Source: Ignavibacterium sp. (GTDB lineage: Bacteria; Bacteroidota; Ignavibacteria; Ignavibacteriales; Ignavibacteriaceae). Taken from it: DNA of 64,000 bases. Positions 20,349 to 30,423 of the stretch are shown here, one piece after another. Each line of letters begins with the position of its first letter. The first letter of the stretch is position 1. The stretch lies in the NCBI GenBank assembly GCA_025056745.1, contig JANWVQ010000091.1, positions 60,864-124,863 of the forward strand, written 5' to 3'. The position numbers and the translations under genes were made by a program. The notes under the pieces are model-generated. The model was not told where the DNA came from. It was given only the letters and a program-made list of their open reading frames with translations, and did no database searches.

Positions 20349-20567
20349 ATGGATTATGCATATTTAGCAGCAGGTTTAGGAGCAGGATTAACAATATTAG
20401 GCGGAGCTTTTGGTATTGGCAAATTAGCAGCATCCGCAATGGAAGCTAGTGGTCGTCAACCAGAAGCCGCAGGAGCAATCAGAACTTCAATGATCATTGC
20501 TGCTGCGTTGATTGAAGGTATTTCATTGTTCTCTTTAGTTATTTGCTTTATTCTTGCAAGTAAATAA
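20349..20567 (+). CDS. atpE: F0F1 ATP synthase subunit c
   Basis: 72 aa; GRQPEAAGAIRTSMIIAAALIEGISLFSLVICF. Confidence 0.97.
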   Translation: MDYAYLAAGLGAGLTILGGAFGIGKLAASAMEASGRQPEAAGAIRTSMIIAAALIEGISLFSLVICFILASK

Positions 20568-20581
20568 TTAAACTTAAAAAT

Positions 20582-21124
20582 ATGTTTGTCGAAATTAATT
20601 TAGCTTTAGTCTCGTTGATAGCAGCTGGTGGGGGAGGATTACTCTCTGTTGATCAAGGTTTAGCTTTTTGGACAACCTTAACTTTTTTATTGTTACTACT
20701 TTTGTTGAAAAAATATGCTTGGAAACCAATTCTCGAAGCATTAAAACAAAGAGAGTTAGCAATAAAAGAGTCTTTGGAAAAAGCAGAAAAAGCTAAAGAA
20801 GAAGCGGAGAAAATCCTGTCACAAAACCAAGCTAATCTTGCTAAAGCAGAAGAGGAAGCAAAGAAAATCATTGAGCAAAGTAGATTGTACGCTGAAAATT
20901 TGAAGCAGCAAATTCTAAATGAAAGTAAAGCTCAGGCTAAAAAGATGATTGATGATGCGACATCTGAGATTGAAAGGAAAAATATTGCTGCATTAGATGA
21001 ACTTAAGAATCAAATTGCTCAAATTGCAATAGATGCTGCCTCTAAAATCATAAAAGAAAATTTAGATTCACAAAAGAACCAAAAATTAGTACAGGATTAC
21101 TTAAACGAAATTTCTAAGAATTAA
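20582..21124 (+). CDS. atpF: F0F1 ATP synthase subunit b
   Basis: TM followed by long coiled coil (KYAWKPILEALKQRELAIKESLEKAEKAKEEAEKIL). Confidence 0.95.
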   Translation: MFVEINLALVSLIAAGGGGLLSVDQGLAFWTTLTFLLLLLLLKKYAWKPILEALKQRELAIKESLEKAEKAKEEAEKILSQNQANLAKAEEEAKKIIEQSRLYAENLKQQILNESKAQAKKMIDDATSEIERKNIAALDELKNQIAQIAIDAASKIIKENLDSQKNQKLVQDYLNEISKN

Positions 21125-21126
21125 GA

Positions 21127-21681
21127 ATGAATCTCTCTAAAGTAGCAACTAGATATGCTGAATCTTTTCTGAATGATGTCATTGAAAAAGGCCTGTTGGA
21201 ACAGATTTCTGAAGAAGTGGATTTTGTTTTAAGTACAATTAAGGCAAACAGCAAATTAGATAGATTTTTACAAAATCCAGTTATAAAATCGGAAATTAAG
21301 AAATCTGTTCTTAATCAGATCTTCACAAATAGAATTTCTGATAATGCATTAAAATTCTTGGATTTTGTAGTTGATAAAAATCGAGTAGATATTTTGGTTC
21401 AAATTCTTCAGAAATTTATTGAGCTTAAAGATGATTATTTGGGAATTGTTAGATTGGATGTGAAATCTGCATTTCCTTTCTCTGATGAGACAAAAAATTT
21501 GTTGATAAAAAAGTTTGAGAATTTGTTTAACAAAAAAATTGAAGCTGATTTTTCAGTTGATGAAAAATTAATTGGTGGATTTGTTGTTAAGTTCAAAGAT
21601 ACTATTTATGATGCATCGATAAAACATCAATTAGAAAGATTAAAACAAAATTTTATCACTGGAAGTCTATCACTTAACTAA
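21127..21681 (+). CDS. atpH: F0F1 ATP synthase subunit delta
   Basis: VATRYAESFLNDVIEKG; NRVDILVQILQKFIELKDDYLGI; IGGFVVKFKDTIYDASIKHQLERLKQ. Confidence 0.93.
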   Translation: MNLSKVATRYAESFLNDVIEKGLLEQISEEVDFVLSTIKANSKLDRFLQNPVIKSEIKKSVLNQIFTNRISDNALKFLDFVVDKNRVDILVQILQKFIELKDDYLGIVRLDVKSAFPFSDETKNLLIKKFENLFNKKIEADFSVDEKLIGGFVVKFKDTIYDASIKHQLERLKQNFITGSLSLN

Positions 21682-21699
21682 TTTAAGAAGGAAACAAAT

Positions 21700-23247
21700 A
21701 TGCCTGAAGTAAGACCTGATGAAATAACAGAAATATTAAGACGTCAACTCTCTGGTTTTGAAAGTGAAGTTGATATATATGATGTTGGAACAGTTTTGCA
21801 AGTAGGTGATGGAATTGCTCGTGTCTATGGGCTTTCGAAAGTTATGGCAAGTGAACTCGTTGAATTTCCTAATGACGTTTTTGGAATGGTTCTAAATCTT
21901 GAAGAAGATAGTGTTGGATGCGTTTTGTTTGGTGATTCCAAGCTTGTTAAAGAAGGTGATATAGTCAAAAGAACAAAAAGAGTTGCATCTCTTCCAGTTG
22001 GAGACAATATGCTCGGAAGAGTTATAACTCCTCTCGGAGTCCCAATTGATGGAAAAGGTCCTATTAAAACAGATCAATTTTTACCTATTGAAAGAAAGGC
22101 ATTGGGAGTTATACAAAGACAACCAGTTAAAGAGCCTCTTCAAACTGGAATTAAAGCAATTGATGCAATGATTCCAATAGGTAGGGGGCAAAGAGAATTA
22201 ATTATTGGTGATAGACAGACTGGAAAAACTGCCGTTGCAATAGATACAATTATCAATCAGAAATACACTCATACAGAAGAAGCCAAAAGTCTCGGTATAA
22301 AGCCTGTATATTGCATCTATGTTGCAATTGGTCAAAAAGAATCAACCGTTGCACAGGTTGTAGCTAAATTAGAAGAACACGGAGCAATGGAATACACTAC
22401 TGTAATTTCAGCATCTGCATCAGAACCTGCTCCACTTCAATTTATTGCACCTTATGCCGGAGCTACTTTAGGAGAATATTTCAGAGATTCTGGAAGACAC
22501 GCACTATGTATTTATGATGATTTGTCAAAACAAGCTCAGGCTTATAGGGAGCTTTCACTTTTATTAAGAAGACCACCTGGAAGAGAAGCTTATCCAGGAG
22601 ATGTTTTCTACCTTCATTCACGGCTTCTTGAAAGAGCTTCAAAATTAAGTGATGAATTAGGTGGTGGAAGTCTTACAGCTTTACCAGTTATTGAAACTCA
22701 ACAAGGAGATGTCTCTGCTTATATCCCAACTAACGTTATCTCAATTACTGATGGACAAATTTATCTTGAATCAAATTTATTTAATGCTGGAGTAAGACCA
22801 GCTATTAATGTTGGTATTTCAGTTTCTCGTGTCGGTGGAAATGCTCAAATTAAAGCTATGAAGAAAGTTGCTGGTTCATTAAAGTTAGAATTAGCCCAAT
22901 ATCGAGAATTAGAAGCTTTTGCAAAATTTGGCTCTGATTTGGATAAAGCAACACAAAAAACTTTAGCAAGAGGAGCTCGACTAGTTGAATTACTAAAACA
23001 AGGACAGTATTCTCCAGTTCCTGTTGAAAAGCAAGTTGTAAGTATTTTCCTTGGTACAAATGGTTATTTAGATTCTTTAGCTGTCTATGATGTAAAAAGA
23101 TTTGAACAAGAAATTTTAGAATTCATTGAGGTTAAATACAATAAAATTTTTGAAAATATCAAGAAAGAAAAAGATTTAAGTAACGAAACTATTGAACTCA
23201 TTAAGAAAGCTGCTGACGAGTTTTTGACAATATTCAAAAAATCATAA
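21700..23247 (+). CDS. atpA: F0F1 ATP synthase subunit alpha
   Basis: [61 protein letters not shown]. Confidence 0.98.
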   Translation: MPEVRPDEITEILRRQLSGFESEVDIYDVGTVLQVGDGIARVYGLSKVMASELVEFPNDVFGMVLNLEEDSVGCVLFGDSKLVKEGDIVKRTKRVASLPVGDNMLGRVITPLGVPIDGKGPIKTDQFLPIERKALGVIQRQPVKEPLQTGIKAIDAMIPIGRGQRELIIGDRQTGKTAVAIDTIINQKYTHTEEAKSLGIKPVYCIYVAIGQKESTVAQVVAKLEEHGAMEYTTVISASASEPAPLQFIAPYAGATLGEYFRDSGRHALCIYDDLSKQAQAYRELSLLLRRPPGREAYPGDVFYLHSRLLERASKLSDELGGGSLTALPVIETQQGDVSAYIPTNVISITDGQIYLESNLFNAGVRPAINVGISVSRVGGNAQIKAMKKVAGSLKLELAQYRELEAFAKFGSDLDKATQKTLARGARLVELLKQGQYSPVPVEKQVVSIFLGTNGYLDSLAVYDVKRFEQEILEFIEVKYNKIFENIKKEKDLSNETIELIKKAADEFLTIFKKS

Positions 23248-23255
23248 TTTAAATA

Positions 23256-24137
23256 ATGGCAACACTTAGAGATATAAAACAAAGAATAAAAGGTGTAAAA
23301 AATACACAGCAGATTACCAAAGCAATGAAGATGGTTGCTGCTGCTAAGCTAAGAAGAGCACAAGACGCAATTATTAATGCTCGTCCTTATGCTAAAAAAA
23401 TTCAATCTTTGATATCAGATTTAACCTCAGATGATGATATAAATTCAAACCCACTTTTCATTCAACGTCAAGTCAAAAATGTCGCAATTGTAGTTATCAC
23501 TGCTGATAGAGGACTTTGCGGTGCATTTAACACTAATATTATTCGTGAAGCAAATAGATTTATTGATGAGGAAATATTAAAAGAGAATCTTTCTTATTCC
23601 TTGTTTTGTGTTGGTAAAAAAGGAAAAGATTTTTTCACTAAGAGAAATTTCAATGTTGTTGATTCTTTTGTTGGAATTTTTTCTTCATTAGATTTTTCTT
23701 TTGCACAGAGATTATCTGATAGATTAATAACTGGCTACATTAATGGTGAATTTGACAAGGTAATTGTAATTTTCAATGAATTTAAATCAATAATTCAACA
23801 AAAGGTTGTTGTTGAACAATATCTTCCAATTTTGGTTGATAAAAACACAAATAGAAATACCAAAGCTTCACTAAATTATATTTATGAACCGGATAGAAAA
23901 TCTATCTTCGACTTTTTAATTCCTAAAAATTTAAGAGCTCAGCTTTGGAGATTTTTGTTAGAATCAAATGCTGCTGAATTCGCTGCAAGAATGACTGCAA
24001 TGGATAACGCAACAACTAACGCTAAAGAATTAATTAGAACTTTGAATCTTAAATACAACAAAGAAAGACAAGCCTCAATTACAAAAGAAATACTCGAGAT
24101 TGTTTCGGGTGCTAATGCTCTGAAATCAAGTCAATAA
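23256..24137 (+). CDS. atpG: F0F1 ATP synthase subunit gamma
   Basis: LRDIKQRIKGVKNTQQITKAMKMVAAAKLRRAQ; ITADRGLCGAFNTNI; AARMTAMDNATTNA. Confidence 0.97.
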   Translation: MATLRDIKQRIKGVKNTQQITKAMKMVAAAKLRRAQDAIINARPYAKKIQSLISDLTSDDDINSNPLFIQRQVKNVAIVVITADRGLCGAFNTNIIREANRFIDEEILKENLSYSLFCVGKKGKDFFTKRNFNVVDSFVGIFSSLDFSFAQRLSDRLITGYINGEFDKVIVIFNEFKSIIQQKVVVEQYLPILVDKNTNRNTKASLNYIYEPDRKSIFDFLIPKNLRAQLWRFLLESNAAEFAARMTAMDNATTNAKELIRTLNLKYNKERQASITKEILEIVSGANALKSSQ

Positions 24138-24167
24138 CCAAGCTTTGTATCTTAAGGGATTGCCAAT

Positions 24168-25490
24168 ATGTTTGAAGAATTAACTCTAAAATTAGAAGCA
24201 GCATTAAAAAAAGTTACCGGTCAAGGAAAGCTCACCGAAAATAATATCTCCGATACACTTAGAGAAATAAGAAGAATTTTACTTGATGCTGATGTAAATT
24301 ATTTGGTCGCAAAAGATTTCATCGAAAAAGTAAAAGTAAAATCTTTAGGTAAAGAAGTTCTTGCCTCTATTTCTCCCGGACAATTAATAACTAAAATTAT
24401 TTATGATGAATTAGTTGAACTATTAGGTGGTGGACATAGAGAGTTAAGTTTAAATCCAAGTGGATTAACTAAAATTATGGTTGTTGGACTACAAGGTTCG
24501 GGAAAAACAACTTTCTGTGGGAAATTAGCTTTACGATTAAAAAATCTAAAAAGGAAATGTCTACTTGTAGCAGCTGACATTTATCGCCCTGCAGCAATCG
24601 AACAACTTAAAATACTTGGGAAACAAATTGAAGTAGAAGTTTTTCATAGTGAAATAAAAAATCCAGTTAAAATTTCAGAAGAAGCTTTAGCATTCGCCAA
24701 GCAACACAACTTTGATACAGTAATTTTTGATACAGCTGGAAGACTTCACGTAGATGAGGAAATGATGAATGAAGTTGTTGAGATTAAAAAAATTGTTAAT
24801 CCCACAGAAATACTTTTTGTAGTAGATTCAATGACCGGACAAGATGCAGTAAATTCAGCAAAAGCTTTTAATGAAAAAGTAGATTTTGATGGGATCGTAT
24901 TAACAAAACTTGATGGTGATGCTAGAGGTGGAGCAGCATTATCTATTCGTGCAGTTGTTGGTAAGCCGATAAAATTTGTAAGCAATGGCGAAAAATTAAA
25001 AGACTTAGAAATTTTTTATCCTGACAGATTAGCTTCAAGAATTTTAGGAAGAGGTGATATAATTTCTTTAGTTGAAAAGGCTCAAGAAAATTTAGATGAA
25101 ATTGAATCAAAAAAATTGCAAGAGAAATTAAAGAAGAATAAATTTGACTTTGAAGATTTTCTTAAACAAATTAAAATGATAAAAAAAATGGGGCCCCTCT
25201 CTAAAATTTTAGGTATGATTCCTGGTTTGGGATCCCAAATTAAAAATGCGGATATCGATGAAAAAGCTCTGATAAAAGTTGAAGCAATCATCAATTCAAT
25301 GACAAAAGAAGAAAGAGCAAACCCTAAGATATTAAATGGTAGTAGGAGAAAAAGAATCGCTCGTGGAAGTGGAACAAGCATTCAAGATGTAAATAGATTG
25401 ATAAAACAATTTAATGAAATGCAAAAAATGGTAGCAACTTTATCGAAAAAAGGTTTTTTTAATCAGAATAAAAACTTTAAATTTAATTGA
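24168..25490 (+). CDS. ffh: signal recognition particle protein
   Basis: GLQGSGKTTFCGKLA; DTAGRLHVDEEMM; VLTKLDGDARGGAALSI; M domain RRKRIARGSGTSIQDVNRLIKQF. Confidence 0.98.
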   Translation: MFEELTLKLEAALKKVTGQGKLTENNISDTLREIRRILLDADVNYLVAKDFIEKVKVKSLGKEVLASISPGQLITKIIYDELVELLGGGHRELSLNPSGLTKIMVVGLQGSGKTTFCGKLALRLKNLKRKCLLVAADIYRPAAIEQLKILGKQIEVEVFHSEIKNPVKISEEALAFAKQHNFDTVIFDTAGRLHVDEEMMNEVVEIKKIVNPTEILFVVDSMTGQDAVNSAKAFNEKVDFDGIVLTKLDGDARGGAALSIRAVVGKPIKFVSNGEKLKDLEIFYPDRLASRILGRGDIISLVEKAQENLDEIESKKLQEKLKKNKFDFEDFLKQIKMIKKMGPLSKILGMIPGLGSQIKNADIDEKALIKVEAIINSMTKEERANPKILNGSRRKRIARGSGTSIQDVNRLIKQFNEMQKMVATLSKKGFFNQNKNFKFN

Positions 25491-25514
25491 AACGTTATAA
25501 ATTGGAGGTAAATC

Positions 25515-25904
25515 TTGGCAGTTAAGATAAGATTAAGACGAATGGGAAAGAAAAAGCAACCGATATATAAAATCGTTGTTGCAGATGCTCGCTCACCCAG
25601 AGATGGAAAATTTATTGAAGCAGTTGGTTTTTATAATCCATTAACAAATCCCCATCAAATAAAATTGGATGAGGAAAAGATAAATCTCTGGTTGGATCGG
25701 GGTGCTATTCCAACTTTAACTGTTAAAAGCATTTTAAGCAAAAATGGAATTCTTCTTAAAAGACATTTAGAAAAGAAAAAATATTCAGAAGAAAGAATTC
25801 AAGAAGAGATTTCAAAATGGCAAAAGCTTAAGGAAGCTAAATTAGCTCAGCCAAAGGTTAGGAAAAAGAAATCTAAAAAAGAAAAAGCCGAACAAAAAAG
25901 TTAG
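25515..25904 (+). CDS. rpsP: 30S ribosomal protein S16
   Basis: [44 protein letters not shown] start with SD GGAGG. Confidence 0.97.
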   Translation: MAVKIRLRRMGKKKQPIYKIVVADARSPRDGKFIEAVGFYNPLTNPHQIKLDEEKINLWLDRGAIPTLTVKSILSKNGILLKRHLEKKKYSEERIQEEISKWQKLKEAKLAQPKVRKKKSKKEKAEQKS

Positions 25905-25922
25905 TTCTCTGAAAAGTTTTTC

Positions 25923-25993
25923 TTAAGTACAGCAGAAGTATGGGTTGCTGCTTCTGTTATGCTATTGATGATTGCTCAGTAGTGTGTACTTAA
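25923..25993 (+). ncRNA. candidate structured RNA element (predicted three-way junction) in rpsP-khpA spacer
   Basis: Closing stem TTAAGTACA(25923-31)/TGTACTTAA(25985-93), stem CAGAAG(25933-38)/CTTCTG(25951-56), stem CTATTG(25962-67)/CAGTAG(25977-82, one G.U). Found by eye; no folding or covariation run. Confidence 0.45.
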
Positions 25994-26032
25994 TTGTTAC
26001 AGCACCCGTATTAATCATAGGAGGCAACTACT

Positions 26033-26266
26033 ATGAAAGAATTCGTTGAATTCATTGCCAAGCATCTTGTCGACAATCCTGATGGTGTTGTTGTTGAAGA
26101 AAAATCTGTTGAGGAAAAGAAAATTGTTTTATCGTTGAAAGTAAAACCAGAGGATGTTGGCAAAGTAATTGGTAAGCAAGGTAAAACTGCTCAGTCAATG
26201 AGAACCTTGTTGACTGCGATTGCAGCTAAAGAAGGAAAACGTGCAATCTTGGAAATTCAAGAATAA
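26033..26266 (+). CDS. khpA: KH domain RNA-binding protein
   Basis: 77 aa; VKPEDVGKVIGKQGKTAQSMRTLLTAIAAKEGKRAILEI; between rpsP and rimM. Confidence 0.93.
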   Translation: MKEFVEFIAKHLVDNPDGVVVEEKSVEEKKIVLSLKVKPEDVGKVIGKQGKTAQSMRTLLTAIAAKEGKRAILEIQE

Positions 26267-26786
26267 TCCTTCAAATCAGTTTATAGCAGTTGCTTCAATT
26301 ACTTCTTACTCGGCTAAAGACGGGTTGCTGAAATTAAAAATCTTTTTCGAAGAGAAGCAGCAAATTCTTGCTCAAAAATTCTTTTTTATTGACTTTTTTG
26401 GAAACATAAGAAAAATTTTTGTAGAGAAAATAGTTCAGAGAGGCGATTCATATTTCGTAAAGTTTAAAGGTTTTTCTAAAGAACGTGAATTAAAAATTTT
26501 TTTAGATAAAGAAGTTTTAATCCTAAAGAAAAATCTTGTTCTTGATGAAAATACTTTTCTAACTTCTGAACTTATTGATTGTGAAGTATTTTTCAGAAAG
26601 AAAAAGATTGGTAAAGTAGTGAACATAATAATTGTTCCTTCAAATAATTTAATTGAAATTCGAATTGATGATGGAAAAGAGTTGATGATTCCATTTGTTC
26701 TTAAATTTTTTGAAAAGATTGATATATATAAGAAGAAAATTTATCTCAGCGAAGAAAGCAGCTTTTTGTTGTATGATGAGAATTGA
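26220..26786 (+). CDS. rimM: ribosome maturation factor RimM
   Basis: VYFVKFKGF...; LTSELIDCEVFFRKKKIGKVVNIIIVPSNNLIEIRIDDGKELMIPFVLKFFEKID; operon position. Start uncertain (overlaps khpA). Confidence 0.85.
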   Translation: MQLKKENVQSWKFKNNPSNQFIAVASITSYSAKDGLLKLKIFFEEKQQILAQKFFFIDFFGNIRKIFVEKIVQRGDSYFVKFKGFSKERELKIFLDKEVLILKKNLVLDENTFLTSELIDCEVFFRKKKIGKVVNIIIVPSNNLIEIRIDDGKELMIPFVLKFFEKIDIYKKKIYLSEESSFLLYDEN

Positions 26787-27459
26787 TATTATTACTGCTG
26801 TGCCAGACTTGTTAGTTAGTCCTCTGAATTCGAGTATATTGAAAAGAGCGCAACAGAAAAAAAAAGTTGAGATAAAAATTCATAATCTTCGCGATTATGC
26901 TTTTAATAAGCATAAGCAAATTGATGATAAACCTTTTGGTGGCGGACCTGGAATGATTCTAAAACCAGAGCCTTTTTTTGAGTGTATTGAAAGTTTACAA
27001 AAAGAAAGACATTATGACAGAATAATTTTTACAACACCAAAAGGAAAAATTTTTAATCAAAAATATGCGAATGAGTTATCGCTTGCGAATAATTTGATAA
27101 TTATTGCAGGACACTATAAAGAAGTTGATGATAGAGTTAGAGAGTATTTTGCAACAGATGAAATTTCAATTGGAAATTTTGTTTTAACTGGTGGTGAACT
27201 TCCTGCATTGGTTATTATTGATGCAATTGTTAGGTTGATACCCGGTGTTCTTAATGATTCTGAAGCAGCACTTAATGATTCATTTCAAGATGGTGAAATT
27301 ATAGAAGCACCATATTATACAAGACCCGCTGAATATAGAGGTCTTAAAGTTCCGGAAGTTTTGTTATCCGGAAATGAAAAAGAAATTAAGAAATGGAAAG
27401 AAGAACAATCTATTTTATTAACTGAGAGATGGAAAAAATTAAACAATAGGGAGATGTAA
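26773..27459 (+). CDS. trmD: tRNA (guanine-N1-)-methyltransferase
   Basis: [75 protein letters not shown]. Likely start ATG 26773, downstream of track start 26695. Confidence 0.97.
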   Translation: MMRIDIITAVPDLLVSPLNSSILKRAQQKKKVEIKIHNLRDYAFNKHKQIDDKPFGGGPGMILKPEPFFECIESLQKERHYDRIIFTTPKGKIFNQKYANELSLANNLIIIAGHYKEVDDRVREYFATDEISIGNFVLTGGELPALVIIDAIVRLIPGVLNDSEAALNDSFQDGEIIEAPYYTRPAEYRGLKVPEVLLSGNEKEIKKWKEEQSILLTERWKKLNNREM

Positions 27460-27461
27460 AA

Positions 27462-27806
27462 ATGATCGACTTAAATAGAATCGCAGAAGACCAACTAAGA
27501 AATGACTTGCCAAATTTTAATGTTGGTGATAGAATTAAAGTTCACGTAAGAGTAATTGAAGGAGAGAAAGAAAGAATCCAACCTTTCGAAGGTGATGTAA
27601 TAAGTATTCGAGGTTCTGGATTAAATAAAACATTTACAGTAAGAAAAATTGCAAGTGGTGTAGGTGTAGAGAGGATTTTCCCTTATAACTCTCCAAAGAT
27701 TGCTAAAATAGAGATAGTAAAGGAAGGTAGTGTAAGAAGAGCTAAGCTATATTACTTACGTAAGCTTTCAGGTAAAGCTGCTAAGATTAAAAGCAAAAAA
27801 CCATAA
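27462..27806 (+). CDS. rplS: 50S ribosomal protein L19
   Basis: [60 protein letters not shown]. Confidence 0.97.
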   Translation: MIDLNRIAEDQLRNDLPNFNVGDRIKVHVRVIEGEKERIQPFEGDVISIRGSGLNKTFTVRKIASGVGVERIFPYNSPKIAKIEIVKEGSVRRAKLYYLRKLSGKAAKIKSKKP

Positions 27807-28565
27807 ATGAATAATTTTTATTTACCTGAAAATGTTTTTGCTAAACTCCTTTTCAATGAACTTTCTGATGTAGGTGAATTTAGCAAAAAGTATTTACCTT
27901 CAGCTTTAATATCTCAGAATCTAAAAAAAGATGATAATTCAATAGGAATAATTCCGACTTTGGATTTGATACATCACCCTGATTTTTATGTATCATCCAA
28001 AATCGGAATTTCCTTTAATGCTCTTCTTTCAAATTCATATCTACATTTCAGGGAAAATCAGTTTACTGTTGATAATCTGTATGTTAAAGGTGATGTATCA
28101 TCCAATGAGGTTATTTTAAGTAAAATTTTCCTTAAAGAAATGTATGATTTAGATATAACTCCTAGACTTGCTACCGAAAATTTCCCTGTTTACGATGAAA
28201 ATGTTTTAATTGTCGGTGATGAAAATTTCAAAGATGATTTGTTTTTACAAGGTCTTAGTTTTTCTGAAGAGATCATCGAATTGATTGAAGCACCTTATGT
28301 TAATTTTATTTTAGCATCAAAAAATGAGAAATTGTTAAAACAGTTTACAGAAAAACATAGAAATGATTTTCTTGATGGTCATCCAAGCAGTTTTTCGGAT
28401 ATATTTTCAAACTTTGGAAAAAATTCTTTTGAGTTTATTCAAGTAAATCTGCAACACGTTATTTTTGATTTTGAAGAGCAAGATTTAGAAGGAATAAAAA
28501 TATTACTTCAATTACCTTATTATCACGGTTTAATTGATGATATGATTGACTTAAAGTTCGTTTAA
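27807..28565 (+). CDS. hypothetical protein, possible divergent MqnA-like (periplasmic-binding-fold) protein
   Basis: Pattern IGIIPTLDLIHHPDFYVSSKIGISFN...LIVGDENFKDD...APYVNFILASKNE resembles the MqnA/MqnD fold; no strong signature. Confidence 0.45.
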   Translation: MNNFYLPENVFAKLLFNELSDVGEFSKKYLPSALISQNLKKDDNSIGIIPTLDLIHHPDFYVSSKIGISFNALLSNSYLHFRENQFTVDNLYVKGDVSSNEVILSKIFLKEMYDLDITPRLATENFPVYDENVLIVGDENFKDDLFLQGLSFSEEIIELIEAPYVNFILASKNEKLLKQFTEKHRNDFLDGHPSSFSDIFSNFGKNSFEFIQVNLQHVIFDFEEQDLEGIKILLQLPYYHGLIDDMIDLKFV

Positions 28566-28577
28566 TTGAACTTTAAC

Positions 28578-29639
28578 TCATAAATCTTTTCTACTATGAA
28601 ATTTCTTGCTTTCTTCCTTAACTATTCTCACCAACGCTTTAACATTTTCAGGCTCGATATTAGGAAGTATTCCGTGACCTAAATTGAAAATGTGTCCATT
28701 TCCATAACCGTAGGACTCCAACACTTTTATTGCTTCTATTTTTATCTTCTCTTGATTTGCATATAAAACCGTTGGATCTAAATTTCCTTGCAGAGCAACT
28801 TTGTCTTCAACGACTCTTCTTACATCAGTGAGGTTTAATGTCCAATCTAAACCAATCACATCTGCACCAAAAGAAACTATCTTATCAAAATTATGATGAA
28901 CTCCTTTTGAAAAAACTATTATTGGTTCACTGGTTCTTTTAACTAATTGAATTGTTTGGTGTATGTATTGTAAGTCAAATTCTAAATAATCACTTTGTGA
29001 AAGAATTCCACCCCAAGTATCAAATATTTGTACGGCATCACAACCATTTTCGATTTTTGCAGAAAGATATTCTGCTATAAGATTTGAAAGTTTAGATAAA
29101 ATTTTGTGTGCTAACGATGGGGCGGTGTAGAGCATCTTTTTTACGTTAGCAAAGTCTTTTGTCCCTTTTCCTTCAACCATATAGCATAGTAATGTCCACG
29201 GGGAGCCACTGAATCCTATTAATGGAACTCGATTATTTAACTCTCGTTTTGTAATCTTAACTGCGTCTAATACATACTTTAATTCATTTGAAGGATCAAA
29301 ACTTTTGAGTTTATTAAAATCTGATTCAGAACGAATAGGATTTTCAAATATCGGTCCTTTACCTTCGTGCATTTCTAATTTCATCCCCATTGCCTCTGGG
29401 ACAACTAAAATATCTGAAAATAAAATAGCAGCATCCACATCCAAAATGTCTATGGGTTGAATCGTTACTTCTGCAGCAACTTCAGGAGTTTTACACATAG
29501 TTAAGAAATCATACTTTTCTCTAATTGCTCTGTATTCCGGTAAATAACGACCAGCTTGTCTCATTATCCAAATTGGTGTTCTTTCTGTTGGAAGTCTTTT
29601 ACAAGCTTTGATAAATATATCGTTCTTTAAATTGTTCAA
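28578..29639 (-). CDS. hemE: uroporphyrinogen decarboxylase
   Basis: RTPIWIMRQAGRYLPEYRAIREKYDFLTMCKTPEVAAEVTIQPID; GFSGSPWTLLCYMVEG; NLGHGILPNIEPENVKALV. Confidence 0.97.
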   Translation of the reverse strand: MNNLKNDIFIKACKRLPTERTPIWIMRQAGRYLPEYRAIREKYDFLTMCKTPEVAAEVTIQPIDILDVDAAILFSDILVVPEAMGMKLEMHEGKGPIFENPIRSESDFNKLKSFDPSNELKYVLDAVKITKRELNNRVPLIGFSGSPWTLLCYMVEGKGTKDFANVKKMLYTAPSLAHKILSKLSNLIAEYLSAKIENGCDAVQIFDTWGGILSQSDYLEFDLQYIHQTIQLVKRTSEPIIVFSKGVHHNFDKIVSFGADVIGLDWTLNLTDVRRVVEDKVALQGNLDPTVLYANQEKIKIEAIKVLESYGYGNGHIFNLGHGILPNIEPENVKALVRIVKEESKKFHSRKDL

Positions 29640-29642
29640 CTT

Positions 29643-30419
29643 TCACTCCTTTTTGAAATAATTTGAGATTGTTTTTGCTAGATTTTCTAAAGTATAAACT
29701 TCAGGAATGAGAATATTTCTGATTCCAAATTTTTCGATTTCTGATTTAGTCGTTTTTCCAATTACACCAATAATTGAAGAGTTGAAGAATTCTGATGGAT
29801 TTTTTAATTCTAAAAGTTCAATAAAATTCTTAAAGGTTGATGGACTTGTAAAAATAAATATATCAATTTTATCCTTTTTAATTTTATCTATTACTTCTGA
29901 TAGATCACCTTTATCAGGAAGACTGTTTTTATAGACAATTACAGGATAAACATTGGCCATTTTACTTTTTAGATAATCATAGATTTTATTATCAGAAATT
30001 TCTGATTTCGGAATCAGAATATTTTTATTTCGTAAATCATAGTCTCTCAATAATTCTATTATACCATTACTTGAGTTATCCTCTGGAATTAAATCAACTT
30101 TAGAAAATAGAGTTTTGCATAACTCAGCAGTTTTAAATCCAACAGCTAAAACAGTTATTTTATCAAAATTTAGATCAACATTTATTTGTTTTACTCGATT
30201 GTGAAAAAACAACACCGAATTTGTTGATGTAAAAATTATAAGATCAAATTTTAAGTTAGTAATTAAATTATCAAGCTCAGACCAGTCATCGGGTTCAGTA
30301 ATTTTAATTGTTGGAAATTCAATTACATCTGCACCAAGATTTTTGAAAAGCCAAGATGTTTCTTTAATTTGGTTTTGTGCCCGCGTAATAACAACTTTTT
30401 TATTTTGAAGAGGAAACAT
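29643..30419 (-). CDS. hemD: uroporphyrinogen-III synthase
   Basis: KKVVITRAQNQIKETSWLFKNLGADVIEFPTIKI; FTSTNSVLFF; FTSPSTFKNFIELL; adjacent to hemE/hemC. Confidence 0.9.
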   Translation of the reverse strand: MFPLQNKKVVITRAQNQIKETSWLFKNLGADVIEFPTIKITEPDDWSELDNLITNLKFDLIIFTSTNSVLFFHNRVKQINVDLNFDKITVLAVGFKTAELCKTLFSKVDLIPEDNSSNGIIELLRDYDLRNKNILIPKSEISDNKIYDYLKSKMANVYPVIVYKNSLPDKGDLSEVIDKIKKDKIDIFIFTSPSTFKNFIELLELKNPSEFFNSSIIGVIGKTTKSEIEKFGIRNILIPEVYTLENLAKTISNYFKKE

Positions 30420-30423
30420 TTAG

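Noticed and set aside
26695-26772. Extended N-terminus of TrmD in the ORF track
   Set aside because: Homology begins at [13 protein letters not shown] (26773); the upstream stretch is rimM coding in another frame.
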